64,000 bases of DNA. It comes from Zanthoxylum bungeanum (Eukaryota > Streptophyta > Magnoliopsida > Sapindales > Rutaceae). The position numbers and the translations under genes are program-made. Below the pieces are notes generated by a model. The model was not told where the DNA came from. It did not search any database and was given only the letters and a program-made list of their open reading frames with translations. The stretch spans positions 124,001 through 188,000 of the forward strand of contig SKCR01035570.1 in the NCBI GenBank assembly GCA_019454045.1, written 5' to 3'. Of this stretch, positions 10,101 to 19,689 are shown one piece after another (within the stretch, counting starts at the first letter, position 1; each line of letters opens with the position of its first letter).

Positions 10101-13100
10101 ATGTACGGTATTATGATAATTAAAAAAAAAACTGACCAAGCTTTTACTTAGTAACCGGACATCTTGCCTAGCAAGCAGTGATTGTTCGCATCAAACGATA
10201 CGGCTTGAGTTAGTTAAATAAATAATAAAGCTTTTATTCAGTAACCGGACATCTTGCGGACTTGCCTCAGTAAGCAGTGATTGTTCGCGCGTAAAACGGT
10301 AGAGCTTTAAATTTTTTAAAAAAATTCAAAATCAAAATAAAGTCTCTCATACCACACTATGCGCATATAGCAGCGGATAGAACAATTTTTCTAGATAGTC
10401 AGGTTGGTTTGACCCATCAACTACTGAGAATTGAGACAAACTCTCCTAGTTAGTTACTTAGAATCAAAACTGTTAACAGATCTATTCACACACACTTAGA
10501 GTCTGATTTAGATACTTTGTTCAAAGGAATGGATTTTAGTTGTAGTATGCATTTTGAAGGTTCCTTTAACTTTGTTGCTAGACATTCTCTGAGGACATTG
10601 TATATATAGCTATTATATTTGTTTATTTTATTTCATTTCTTTCTTTTATTTTATTTGTTTGACATTGTGTGATTGCATGTGCATCTAATTAACATTTGTG
10701 GGTATTGTCGCTGTAAACCCTCACGAGACTATAACTCGTCCACTAGGGACACCTAAGGTTTAAAGGCTTGTTACATATGCTAAATGCAACCATGATCCCT
10801 ACGAAAATGGCTTAGGTTTTAATTGTTTATTTCATTTTGTTTCTGTTTGTTTTGCTCGAGGACTAGCAAAATGTTAGGTTTGGGGGTGTGATGAGCGGAA
10901 AATATATCAATATTTACCGTCCATTTAACTTAATATTTTGTGATTTTCTAGAATTTCGTGAACGTTTTGATATGTTTATGTTTATTTTGTAGATAAAAAT
11001 AAAATCGGGACTCAATGGAGTCAAAACGACGAAATAAGGAACAAATAAGGGCAAAATGGGAATTTTACATCGCGTCGCGACGCAGAGCCTATGCGCGTCG
11101 CGACTCCCATGAACCAGTGAAGGACACAAGTTTACAACATACGCGTCGCGACGCAGAAGACAATGCGCGTCGCAACGCCGTCACTATTAAGCCTTGAAAG
11201 TTCCCCTGCCAACACGCGTCATCTTCTATGCATCGCGTCGCGACACCCGACGAATCCATGTACACTTGTCAACAGCTGTACGCGTCACGACACCGAGACC
11301 AGATTTTTGCCTATAAATACCATTTGATTTCATTTGCAAAATTCATACTCTTCTTGGTTCCTTTCTAAGGAATTAAGGATTGTATCTTGTCTGTATTTAT
11401 GTATGTTTATTTTTAAGTAATAATAAGTATGTTTGTTTTTATTTTCTGTATGTTTAGTTAATTATTTCCGCCGGGGAAAAGGGTGAAGCCTTTAATATGA
11501 TAATCTAGGTTAATCTCACTTATATTATAATATATGAATTGTAATCTAATAATCTAGATTAATTAATGGCAAACTATGTTACCGCCTATATGGTCGGTTT
11601 TACTGGACAAAATTGGTTACTGCCTATATGGCTGGTTTTATATGTTTTGACATTATTAATTCATGAGAAAGCATAACTAGGTAATCATGTCAATTTATAT
11701 ATTATAAAAAGTGAGATTCCTAAGTTTGAAATATTAAAAGTGGATCCATCGACCCCAACATTTTATTTTTAATCTAGGGAAGTGATGAAGTACAATATTA
11801 ATGAGTTTAATAATTGATTTTCTTTCATAATGTGTGATACATTGGCTTGTTTATTGAATCTAGATTTTAATGTTTCTTGTTGTCAAATCACCAATAAGAT
11901 TGATGTAGTAAATGTAGAATGAACTTGACAAATGGATTTTATGTTTAGCCTTAGATTCAATAGCACACGATCTCAACCTAGGGATTTCCTTCCAGGATAG
12001 ACATATACCTGTCGGGCGTGGGTAGCCATAATTGGAACTTGACCTTCATGATTTTAGGGTTTCTTAGTTAACATAGACATATAGTTAATTGAGTTACTTT
12101 GGATATTTGCATTCGACCATCGAAAGAGGCTTTTACATATCTCCGTGTTTCAGGTTAACAAACTGATATATTACACATATATAGGAGAATCAATTCATCA
12201 TTAGAGTAATATTGGGCGGATTCACAACCCTAGATGTTTTGTCTTTTCTTTATTTCCTTTGTATTTATTTGTATTTTTATTTATTTATTTTAGTTAAATC
12301 CATGTTCAACCAACAACAAATCTCTTCCAACCTCAATTAGATACTTGTAAATAAATAGCATCCTTAATTAACAACGTGAGAATTAAGTCCTCGTAGCCTA
12401 GATGTTTTGTCTTTTCTTTATTTCCTTTGTATTTATTTGTATTTTTATTTATTTATTTTAGTTAAATCCATGTTCAACCAACAACAAATCTCTTCCAACC
12501 TCAATTAGATACTTGTAAATAAATAGCATCAATAATTAACAACGTGAGAATTAAGTCCTCGTATGATCGATATTTTTATACTACTTGTGCGATACGTGCG
12601 CTTGCATAAAGTGTGTTTACCGCGGATCACACAACATCAGCTGTATAAAAGCGGCTGACGTGTCTAGTTTGTTAGGAGTAATGATGAAAGCATGAGGGGT
12701 GAGATTATGTATATATGGGAGACGATCATTCTTAGAGGGGGGGCATCTTTTTGGTAAGAATGAAGTAAAGTTAGAGGGGGAGGAAATACACTCTTGTATG
12801 GCATAATGCCAGAGAGTCCCTTGTTTGTAAAGGCCGTGGGTGCCTGATTTTGTTACAGATAGTCGTTATTAATTCAACAGTACTGTGATTATATTTCTTA
12901 TCTATTTGTAACTGCTTGTTCTTTCAATTTGTTTCTTATTCCTTACAAATCGTACCTATCAGATGTAAATTAGTTAAAGCACAAAAAATGAAAAGGCTAA
13001 AAGCAACATTATCCGGGAAAGCACTTTTCTTTATGTAAAGGATGGTCATGGTTAATAATTAAATGGCTCTCCATCATGATCATTCTCAATGTTGTGATGT

Positions 13101-16100
13101 TAATAAACTCATTGGGTTAAGAAAATAGGATGGTAGTTTATTGATAAAGAAGAGACAAAGTGAAGTAATGTGTAACCTGGTCTATAGATCTTTTTGCAAT
13201 ACGCCGTCGATAATCAATCTCACTTCCAATTGGAACTATCTCACAATGCTCCTCCAACTTGGTAACAAGCTTTTGGAATATCTCCCGCTGCATTCCATCC
13301 TGCATGAGGAAGAATCATGAAAACCATTACCAAATTTAGCTCCAAATAATATCATTTTCATTTTGAAACCATTACCAAAACAATTAAAGATATATGCATG
13401 CAACTATGTAAATAAATTTAGAAACATCTGCTCAACAACCTAGGTGATTCAACAAGACCCTCCAGAGATGTCCCAGAAATTAATTAGCCACAAATACCAT
13501 CAGCCCTTACCCAGTAACATGCAAGTTAGAAAGAGAATATAGGCAGGGAGAAAACCAACATCTTTTAGCAAAAAGATTTCAACTAAAAATGCACCTGATT
13601 TAAATCCCATGGTGCTCGATTACTAGTGGCCACAAGAACAGTTCCAGTACTCAGCAATCTGCTCACAATTCCAGACAAGGCCACAATAGCAAAGACATCA
13701 ACAGTCTGAAACAGAAAGCAAAAACTTACTAAAATACTTGCAAATTCAATAACCTGGTTCTTGAGCAACGGGGTCTAGTGTATGATGAAGATCAATTGTT
13801 GTGCCGCATACACATACCGAAATGGAACAACCATATAATAATGATCTATCTTACAAAAAGTACAGCAGACTTCTGGCCCACATATACATTTTAATCTATA
13901 CTGACAGAGGGGGTAATTCTATCATACTTCTGGGCCACATATACGTTTTAATCTATACCAACAGAGGGGTTATCTCAGTCATATATGATAGAGGTAACCC
14001 CTCTGTCGGTATAGATTATCATTACTATGGTAATATCACATATGATATGTCTACTATTGAATACAAGCAAGGTTATGTATGAACACCTAACGGGATACTA
14101 TTTTCCACTCGTTTAATCCTTTCCCATTTCCAACCACCTTTCTAAAATAAGAATTTCCACTTCCTCTTTCTTTTCATAATAAAATGCATACTATCTTCCA
14201 CTCATTTTAATACTAGAAGAGGTGAAAAGCTGATTCTCCAAAATTGTACAAATTTTATTGGTCCTCTTTGAAATGCACTCCTGGACCTTTTTGATAGGTT
14301 GAAAAGTCAATTGTCAAAATATGATATCCTAGGAATAAACAACAAGAGGACGAAGACCTTTTAATAACAATGTCCAGACATATATCAAGCTCCTTTATTA
14401 AGCTTCATCTTACCTGTATCTCATCAAAGCAAAGAATGCTCGCCCCTCTTTGATCTGTGTGTGGGTCCACAAGAAACTTATCTGCAACAGCGGGAAGGAT
14501 GTTTTTCATCTGTATCTCTTGCTTATATTTTTCTTCTGCAGCTACCCACTCCTTAACTTTCAAATCAAAGGGAAGATTCATGATCCAACCAGATATGCTT
14601 GACTGCAAAGTCTTTTCTTCCACTTGATTTTTCCATAACCTATGCATATGTTCATTGATTTTTAGCATAGCCTGCAAAAACATGAATTTAATAAAGTGGA
14701 ATCAAGTGCAGGCTACATATGCTATCTCATATTAGCACATCCAGGAAAAACTAGAGAGGTGGTGCTCCAGGGTCAGTGGCAAAGGGAATAGTAAAAAGAA
14801 TGATAACTCTCTTTCTTACTCTATATCTGCTTGCACGTTTAATTTAAATATACAAGATCAAAAAGAGTTGACATAAATCAAAAGCTCACCTCATGAAAAT
14901 GAAACCTCCGTCGATGCTTAACGATTCCTTCAGTGGCACCATAAAACATATCCATAAGCATTGTCTTCCCTACATGAAACAGATGATTTAGTTCATAGTA
15001 TTCTTATGAGTACACTTTACACATAATAAGTTTAAGATACCAAAATAGAAGTTCAGAAAAAATCTAAAAGCAACCAGCCACATCCACTGTGAACAAATTT
15101 ATATAAAGAGAGATAGAAATGATCCATGATACATTACGACATAATTAGATGAGAAACCAACTAACTCTGCAGATGGATGATAATTAATGGGAATATCTTA
15201 TTTGTTAAAGCTTAAAAAATAAGCATAAATAAGATCTAGCAACGTACCACTTCCAACATTGCCATATATATAAAGTCCTTTTGGGGCTGGAGGTGCAGTT
15301 GGACGGCGACCAACAAGTGAATCCAACTTCCTTTCTCGATTAAGGTATGAAACCCATCTCCCCACGCCTGGTTCTACATTTTCAGGTTTTTTCCTGTGTC
15401 AAAAGACAACTATCACTCTATGCAATAAAAGAAGCCATTATCAAAACTTCTCCTATGATAATTTTTATTGTGCTTCTGAAATCATCATAACTCATAAGCT
15501 ATATCTGTGAGATAATGACACAAATAAATAATCGAGTAATAGGGAAAAAATAGCAATGGAACAACATAGCCATCATGACCAAATGCAAGCGCTTGGACTA
15601 AAACACGGTCATTATTCAGAATACGGGATACATATCATGCCTCACCGAAACATCCATCCTTCTAGTAGTGCATTTCGATGCCTTTTTACTGACGTCCACA
15701 CATCCCCTTGCTGCTTTGACTCAGCTTCCTTCATCAATAGATTACGCCTCCCATCCTCTCGGTTCTTCTCCCAATTGGCTAACTTCACCTGCAAAAAGTA
15801 AGAGATGATGATACACATGACTAATCACAGGAACACCAACTCGAATTAATAGTGCATAATCACACTGTACATGATATTCCTCCATATCTTTTTCGTACTG
15901 TTCCAATCTACCAACCACATTCTTTAATGCCAATGCAACCTTTTCCTGGTGAGGATCATGCTGCAGCTTCCCTTGCTCAATCAATTTCCTGTACTGCATC
16001 AGCGGTCCTGAAAGATATGGATTTTGATACCTTCATACCATATCAAAGACAAAACCTAAAATTTTCATAAAAAATTCTCATGATTTTGTTTGATGGAATT

Positions 16101-16450
16101 TTATCATCAAATTTCCTTCAAGAAATATTAAATAATTGACACCTAATCAGTTTCGTTCATTTTAATTTTAACTTCATTCAGTATTGCATTGCAAATCACC
16201 TTAACAAGCAAACAATCCAAAAATTTGAATTTTATTGGAAAGGAGAGGGGGGAAATTTAAACGATAATTAACATAATCAAGTACGAAAACAACTAAATAT
16301 GAGAGCGATAGATATATTACCTGGAGGCTTTGGAGACGAAAGGCGAGAGTAAAAGCGAATCGCATTTACACAAAAGTTGTTGTTATGAGTTCGTCTTTGT
16401 CTCATAAACCCTAGATAGAGAAGCGAAGCAATTGAATACAATTTTTTCAT
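886..16450 (-). CDS. AFG1: AFG1/ZapE-like mitochondrial AAA+ ATPase, 10 exons, 3' end off the window
   Basis: Ten exons join in frame with GT-AG borders: 16450-16321, 16007-15871, 15788-15646, 15393-15248, 14969-14890, 14671-14414, 13705-13595, 13299-13177, 1153-1032 and 955-886, giving 440 codons. The protein starts MKKLYSIASL and has an Arg-rich, acid-free N-terminus like a mitochondrial presequence. Walker A GNVGSGKT is at residues 181-188 and spans the exon 4/5 junction. Walker B CFDEIQ ends exon 6 (about 293-298). A sensor-like ATSN is in exon 7, and family blocks HYFWPL and FEYLCGRP are in exons 9 and 10. AFG1 (LACE1 in animals, ZapE in bacteria) is an ATPase linked to mitochondrial protein quality control. 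The C-terminal exons are missing only because the window ends. Intron 8 is 12 kb because of retrotransposons, yet every placed splice site and frame looks intact, so the gene is probably functional. The start ATG is the first in the exon 1 frame and gives a plausible presequence. Confidence 0.93.
1462..1722. repeat. Copy A (left part) of a 312-bp direct repeat in intron 8
   Basis: It starts CACAACATCAGCTGTATAAA and is nearly identical to 12630 onward. It is interrupted after ATTAT (1718-1722) by the Copia element and resumes at 6449. The first five bases CACAA would be the expected target duplication of the Gypsy element whose 3' LTR ends at 12629. Confidence 0.85.
1723..1893 (+). repeat. 5' LTR of the Copia element
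   Basis: This 171-bp LTR is bounded by TG and CA, preceded by ATTAT and followed directly by the primer binding site. It matches 6273-6443 apart from one A/G change and one change in the A-rich tract near its 3' end. Confidence 0.93.
1894..1906 (+). promoter_or_regulatory. tRNA primer binding site
   Basis: TGGTATCAGTAGG abuts the 5' LTR. TGGTATCAG matches the usual initiator-Met tRNA primer site of plant Copia elements. The last bases deviate from the common TGGTATCAGAGC. Confidence 0.8.
1969..2059 (+). repeat. 13-bp minisatellite in the Copia leader
   Basis: Seven consecutive 13-bp units of the form ACTGTTCACCGTC (with variants such as ACTGTTCATTGTC) sit just upstream of the gag ATG at 2093, with looser copies to about 2088. 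Because 13 is not a multiple of three, the units cycle through frames, so the upstream extension of the gag ORF is not meaningful. Confidence 0.85.
2093..3343 (+). pseudogene. Copia gag and protease, frameshifted
   Basis: The likely start is ATG 2093 (MADPSSNHPPRPS). The first segment reads a UBN2/retrotran_gag-like domain (PLNYVCWAASVELW) to about 2470. The frame then shifts, and the rest of gag continues in the frames of 2470-2682 and 2618-3343. A CX2CX4HX4C zinc knuckle (CTYCHKVGHTRERC) is at 2843-2884 and the aspartic protease motif DSGA at 3122-3133 within WVLDSGASDHISG. The frame is lost again near 3310. Gag packages element RNA and the protease matures the polyprotein. As it stands it cannot be made as one chain. 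Confidence 0.88.
3298..4083 (+). pseudogene. Copia GAG-pre-integrase and integrase core, frameshifted
   Basis: The frame containing 3298-3486 holds the pre-integrase start. The frame containing 3377-3928 holds HNRLGHPSLSKLQ, a CX2C zinc part (CESCQLGKH) and the integrase core DVWGP...FVTFIDDYSR. The catalytic region is then split: the frame changes near 3840, and YTPQQNGLAERKNR appears in a third frame around 3950. At least three breaks are seen. Integrase would insert the cDNA, and this copy is not expected to be active. Confidence 0.87.
4084..6265 (+). pseudogene. Copia integrase C-terminus, reverse transcriptase and RNase H, frameshifted
   Basis: A 491-codon open stretch (4084-5559) begins in the integrase tail (IFGCVCFVH, KCIFLGYS) and runs through the RVT_2 reverse transcriptase, with GCRWVYAVK, LDIKNAFLHGDL and the catalytic YVDD at 5269-5280. 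The frame shifts near 5540. The connection/RNase H start (LNYLTITRPDISFAV, SDADYAG) occupies 5535-5861. A further shift near 5855 leads to RNase H (SSAEAEYRA, HIEVDCHFIRE) ending at the TGA at 6263. The long intact RT block and near-identical LTRs contrast with the breaks. Confidence 0.9.
6262..6272 (+). promoter_or_regulatory. Polypurine tract
   Basis: TTGAGGGGGAG lies directly before the 3' LTR and overlaps the RNase H stop codon, as expected for plus-strand priming in a Copia element. Confidence 0.8.
6273..6443 (+). repeat. 3' LTR of the Copia element
   Basis: This is the 171-bp partner of 1723-1893, followed by the ATTAT target duplication at 6444-6448. Confidence 0.93.
6449..6497. repeat. 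Copy A (right part) of the 312-bp direct repeat
   Basis: It continues the copy A sequence after the Copia insertion and stops after TTCTTATTC at 6497. In copy B the same TTCTTATTC (to 12941) is followed by native intron. Here it is followed abruptly by Gypsy internal sequence. Confidence 0.82.
6738..9220 (+). repeat. Solo LTR, family X copy 1 (TSD CCATT)
   Basis: It begins TGTTAGGATTGGTGCTC and ends CCCAAAACCCCAACA. It is flanked by CCATT at 6733-6737 and 9221-9225. Removing it restores continuity of the Gypsy ORF, which confirms the borders. A related copy is at 53632-57381, so the family is multi-copy. There is no internal coding region, so this is a product of LTR-LTR recombination or an element known only by its LTR. 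The superfamily is unknown. Confidence 0.9.
8893..8931. repeat. Perfect-looking hairpin in solo LTR X1
   Basis: GGCTGCCCAAACAGTGA (8893-8909) pairs with TCACTGTTCGGGCAGCC (8915-8931) with one mismatch and a 5-base loop. A 17-bp stem is strong for DNA cruciform or RNA folding. It is not clearly recognisable in copy 2 of the LTR. Confidence 0.8.
9241..9341 (+). repeat. 56-bp tandem duplication in the transposon ORF
   Basis: The block starting ATATCCAGCAATATTG at 9241 recurs at 9297 with few changes. The 56-bp offset is not a multiple of three, so it shifts the frame of the transposon ORF. Confidence 0.85.
9705..10888 (+). other. 3' noncoding region of the Gypsy element, with a 90-bp repeat
   Basis: There is no ORF. 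A phrase GTAACCGGACATCTTGC followed by AAGCAGTGATTGTTCGC occurs at about 10139-10196 and again at 10229-10288. A 15-base A-run is near 9859. The segment ends in GGACTAGCAAAATGTTAGG and TTTGGGGGTG, the polypurine tract before the LTR. Confidence 0.7.
11072..11294. repeat. Cluster of CG-rich 12-bp palindromes
   Basis: The self-complementary GCGTCGCGACGC occurs at 11072-11083 and 11143-11154. One- or two-base variants are at 11095-11106, 11167-11178 and 11235-11246, with looser ACGCGTC copies near 11212 and 11279. They lie just upstream of the LTR TATA box in an otherwise AT-rich sequence. Confidence 0.85.
11312..11319 (+). promoter_or_regulatory. Probable LTR TATA box
   Basis: TATAAATA lies inside the Gypsy LTR downstream of the palindrome cluster. 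It is the only good TATA-like box seen in this LTR on the plus strand. Confidence 0.55.
12229..12564. repeat. 168-bp tandem duplication within the Gypsy LTR
   Basis: The block starting CCTAGATGTTTTGTC at 12229 is repeated at 12397 with only a few differences (CCTTAATT against AATAATT). It enlarges the LTR near its 3' end. Confidence 0.88.
12630..12941. repeat. Copy B of the 312-bp direct repeat (empty-site form)
   Basis: It is nearly identical to copy A (1462-1722 plus 6449-6497) with under ten differences, and it lacks the Copia insertion. It begins exactly at the end of the Gypsy LTR and runs into native intron sequence, so this is probably the original intron copy. Confidence 0.85.
13177..16450 (-). 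CDS. AFG1: AFG1-like ATPase, exons 1-8 (compact 5' block)
   Basis: Eight exons of 130, 137, 143, 146, 80, 258, 111 and 123 bp lie within 3.3 kb and carry the presequence, the N-terminal helical region (EQYEKDMEEYH, then NWEKNRED) and the whole P-loop core. Junction phases agree throughout: exon 1 ends after one base of a Gly codon, exon 3 after two bases of Arg, exon 4 after one base of the Walker A Gly. Introns 1-7 hold no transposon. Intron 6 holds a short inverted repeat (13869-14018). Confidence 0.93.
13869..14018. repeat. Inverted and tandem repeat in AFG1 intron 6
   Basis: A 57-bp tandem pair starts at 13869 and 13926 (ACTTCTGG-CCACATATAC...). The second copy forms a hairpin with an inverted third copy: arms 13949-13976 and 13991-14018 are 28 bp with two mismatches around a 14-bp loop. 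The arms carry ACAGAGGGG and CCCCTCTGT. It is a possible MITE remnant or small-RNA hairpin. No target duplication was established. Confidence 0.7.
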
Positions 16451-16533
16451 TTTGTTTTTTCAAAATAATTTTATCTCTGCTGCGAATGAATTTTGACAGG
16501 GGAGGAGTTGAATTAGGTACCGGAACATTTGAG

Positions 16534-16590
16534 TGACGTGGCCATTTCAGGATCCGCCACGCGGGAAATGGGAGTAATTTGTTGACGTGG
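16534..16590 (-). promoter_or_regulatory. Paired ACGT-core (bZIP-type) elements upstream of AFG1
   Basis: TGACGTGG occurs at 16534-16541 and 16583-16590, 84 to 140 bp upstream of the start codon, reading CCACGTCA on the coding strand. These are ACGT-core motifs of the kind bound by plant bZIP factors. No TATA box was recognised. Function is inferred from motif and position only. Confidence 0.45.
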
Positions 16591-16600
16591 ATATTCAAGT

Positions 16601-18435
16601 GATATCCAATATTTCATACCTATTAATAATAACTAAAAAAGTTGCGGTTTATATTTATTAGGTTTTGTATCCTAAAGCTTCATGCATCAAGTAAATGATT
16701 TATTAATAAAATGTGTATTTTTTACTCATTATTATTAATAATACTCTTGATTACTCATGTAGTCTCAGACTCAGATCTCATATATAATAAAATTTAAATC
16801 TAAAACCAATAATTTATAATAGTCTGTAGAATAAAAACAAATATGAGTACTTTATTTATGCTTTGTCTACAATTATGGTCCATTCTCTAATTGATATGAC
16901 TATATTGATCTGATTTAGTTAATATGACGATATGAGCATAGAGGCACCTTATATGATATAATCATATAGGACTATACCTAAACAAAAATAAATTTATTCT
17001 AATATTCGTTAGACAAAAAAATTCATATATGTCTACTAGATGATCATATATGAGTTTATCAAAATCTTGAATGTACTGCGAACTCATGTATGATATGTTA
17101 TGTCCTTTGATTTACATTGGTTGAGGTCGATGTGGAATTTTCAGTCAATAACGTCGTACTTTGGGGTCATGGTTTGATATATAGCTGAGAACGTTTTTAC
17201 ATAGACATGGAATCCGCCCATTCTTGTAAGAAGTAAATGTACATTAAGGATTGATTTGATACTTAAATGATTAGAGCGCTCAAGACTAGAAATATTAAAT
17301 TTATAATGGTTATAAATAAATCATTCATTAAATAATTAATAGTAATTAAGGCACAAGAAATAATTAGAGTGGTACAATGAACAGTATGACTCGGTTATAA
17401 TTATGAGATACTCGTGGAGAGTCACCCTATATGAAATGATTATATTGATAGACATCTGCTTAGTTCTGTTTATGCAAAAATATCTATAGTTACGAGAGTG
17501 CAGTTTTTTTTTTTTTTTTTGTTAGAATAACCTAAAATTAATAATACGAAATATTTGATTAAAGATTTTAAATCGATATTTCGGGATTATTAGAGTTTGG
17601 AAATATGGGTCTATTTGGTTCTCGTGTTAGCTCGATATACTAGAGAAAGTCATGCAATGATTGGATAGTCCAATTATAAGCTCACTTGCATAATTAAATA
17701 ATCATGAATAATTTAATATTTGTTATAATTATTAATATGATTAATAATCAAAATATGTCACACATGAAAACTATATTAAGATATTTAATGTTATGTCTTC
17801 AAATCAAATGATTATTAGATAATCATATCTTAAAATTTAAAAGTTTAAAATAAAATTAAATAAATTACCTTGAATAATTATTTTATTTTCAAAAATCAAA
17901 TATTTTATCTAATATTTTGAAATTTGATTTCAAAAATATTTTAAATATTATATATCATAATATCCTTGAATTTGTTCAAATGATATTTAATGATATCTGA
18001 ATATCATGATCAAAAATATTTGATCACCAAATAAAATGCCCTAGTTAATGTATGGTGGAGGGATAGTTTTGTAATTTCTAATTATAATTAGGGTAACCTA
18101 AAAACCTAAATACAAAAAGAAAAATAGTTCTTCTTTTTAGGTGAAGAAAATCATATTAGAAAATAGTAGACTACATAAAGGTTGAGTACTGGTTCCGATT
18201 CTACTCGGAACCGGTTGGAACCGGATCGATTTTTCGGATTTGGAATCGGAAACAATTGAAACCGGACCAATTCCAGTTCCAAAATAGAATAACTGAATTT
18301 AATCGGTTCCGAATCCGGTTTATTGTTAATATTGAAATTGGAATATGTGATAAATTTGAGTACCTGTTTGTTACTTAATTTTTGTCCTTGCCTAACTGAA
18401 CCGATAATTGTTTTATATCAAGATTTTTCGTTAAA
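16601..18435. other. AT-rich intergenic spacer, no gene
   Basis: No credible coding region is seen. It contains a 16-base T-run near 17506-17521 and a patch (18190-18325) with repeated GGTTCCG and AACCGG words of the kind seen in decayed DNA transposons. A similar AACCG-rich patch is at about 30390-30545. The middle part has the texture of a decayed LTR, but no boundaries were found. Confidence 0.5.
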
Positions 18436-18440
18436 AAAAT

Positions 18441-19263
18441 TGTTGACGGTGGATTTTGGTCTCAGGGTAATACGGGAATATCACCTCCGAGGGAATCCTC
18501 CTTCAACTGTGAATTTGTTTGGTTATGCGGGAAACCAAAACAAACTTAGCGGAAAACAAGAAAATACGCCAATCAGACAAGGTGATTTAACGTGGTTCGG
18601 TGGATTTTGAGATCCGACCTACGTCCACGGACAAGAACAAGGTGGTACTTTTTATTACTCAAATACACTCTCGGGTCTCTTCTTTTCTTTTACAAATCGG
18701 AGCTTTATGATTCTAATCCCTCACTCTTGTGATGATTTTTAGATGTTTTCAACTTCTTCCTTCTACACTCACTCTACCCTCCTATTTATAATGGTGAAGA
18801 AACCAGATTCCTATTTGTACAAGAATTCCCAATTGGAGATGGTCTCCTTTTCCTATCAGGATTCCTAGTCAAAACTATTCTCTTTTCCCATAAGGATTCC
18901 TAATCAAAACTACATTTACTTCCTTTATCCTATTAGGATATTAAGTTATTACTTTACCCCATTAAAGTAGGACAACTTATCCCTTTTCCGCAAGAATAGG
19001 ATGCTTTATCTTCCTGAGCACGCCTCGTCATGTGCTCGGTCTTCATGAGGTCGGTCATGATAGCCATTTGAACTGAGAATGCTGCTGTCGATCTGATAAT
19101 GCTCGGTTATCCGATCTCAAGTGCTCGACCATTTAGTATAAAGTGCTCGGCCTCTTACCGTCAAGTTTTCGGGTCGGCTTTAACGGTCTCGATCAATGGA
19201 GTTACCCCTTTTACCCATGTCGTGTTGTTTAAATAACATAGTGCCCGAAAAACACCATCAACA
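18441..19263 (-). repeat. 3' LTR of the satellite-bearing Gypsy element
   Basis: It is 823 bp and bounded by TG/CA with AAAAT on its left. It is the downstream LTR because the element reads on the minus strand. Confidence 0.92.
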
Positions 19264-19280
19264 TCTGTCCCCTAGTTCTC
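19264..19280 (-). promoter_or_regulatory. Polypurine tract of the satellite-bearing element
   Basis: On the minus strand this reads GAGAACTAGGGGACAGA directly against the 3' LTR. Its position and composition fit a plus-strand priming site. Confidence 0.7.
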
Positions 19281-19689
19281 GGTAACAACGAGTTTCTGAG
19301 TTGATGCCGGGAACTATAAAAAAAGATGGTGTGCTGATCGCCTTGCTGGTGGTCGCTCCAGAAATCACCGAGAAATTGTCTGTGCCATCAACTAAGTCTT
19401 CTGTTTCTATCTTCATATCCTCGGTTTATTGGAGATGCTGACTCTATTCAGAATGATTCTCCACCTCAAAGCAAATTGCTTACTTGGGTCGTTCCATCAG
19501 GAGATGAAGTTCCTCTTGTTGTTCAAACTAAAAATGACTCATCCTCTGTAATATCTGTACCAGAGATTTGGGGGTCCTGACCCATGACTGATCCAATCTC
19601 GATTGTGAGGAGAAAATTTTGCCTCTGAGCTAACGATGATGTGCTCGGTGGCATGTGATCCTGTCTCGAGCTGTGAGAGATGCTCGGGC

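Larger units (their letters stand above)
6498..12629 (+). mobile_element. 5'-truncated Gypsy-type (Athila/Tat-like) element
   Basis: Only the 3' part of an element is present: the tail of a plant transposon ORF, a noncoding 3' region ending in the polypurine stretch TTAGGTTTGGGGGTG, and one 1.74-kb LTR. The 5' LTR and most of the internal region are absent. The pattern GACTAGCAAAATG, then TTTGGGGGTG, then TGATGAGCGG is typical of large plant Gypsy elements. The left border is an abrupt junction with copy A of the intron repeat. A foreign solo LTR (6738-9220) interrupts the ORF. Confidence 0.78.
10889..12629 (+). repeat. 3' LTR of the Gypsy element
   Basis: It starts TGATGAGCGG after the polypurine tract and ends CGCGGATCA. 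The ends form the inverted repeat TGAT/ATCA. The next five bases CACAA match the start of copy A, the expected target duplication. The LTR is 1741 bp and has a TATA box at 11312-11319. Confidence 0.75.
1154..13176 (-). other. Giant TE-filled intron 8 of the AFG1-like gene
   Basis: The donor is GTTACA after exon 8 and the acceptor is TGCAG before exon 9. Native intron sequence is visible at about 1154-1461 and 12942-13176. The rest consists of a duplicated 312-bp block, a complete Copia element, a truncated Gypsy element and a solo LTR. The transposons are on the plus strand, antisense to the gene. Confidence 0.88.

Noticed and set aside
11015..11197. Arg-rich 60-codon ORF
   Set aside because: It is translation of the GCGTCGCGACGC palindrome cluster in the LTR.
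1462..12941. The 312-bp repeats as LTRs of one large element
   Set aside because: They do not have TG/CA ends, no primer site follows copy A and no purine tract precedes copy B. Copy B begins exactly at another element's LTR end.
13801..14082. 93-codon plus ORF
   Set aside because: It lies inside AFG1 intron 6 on the opposite strand and is built from the inverted repeat.
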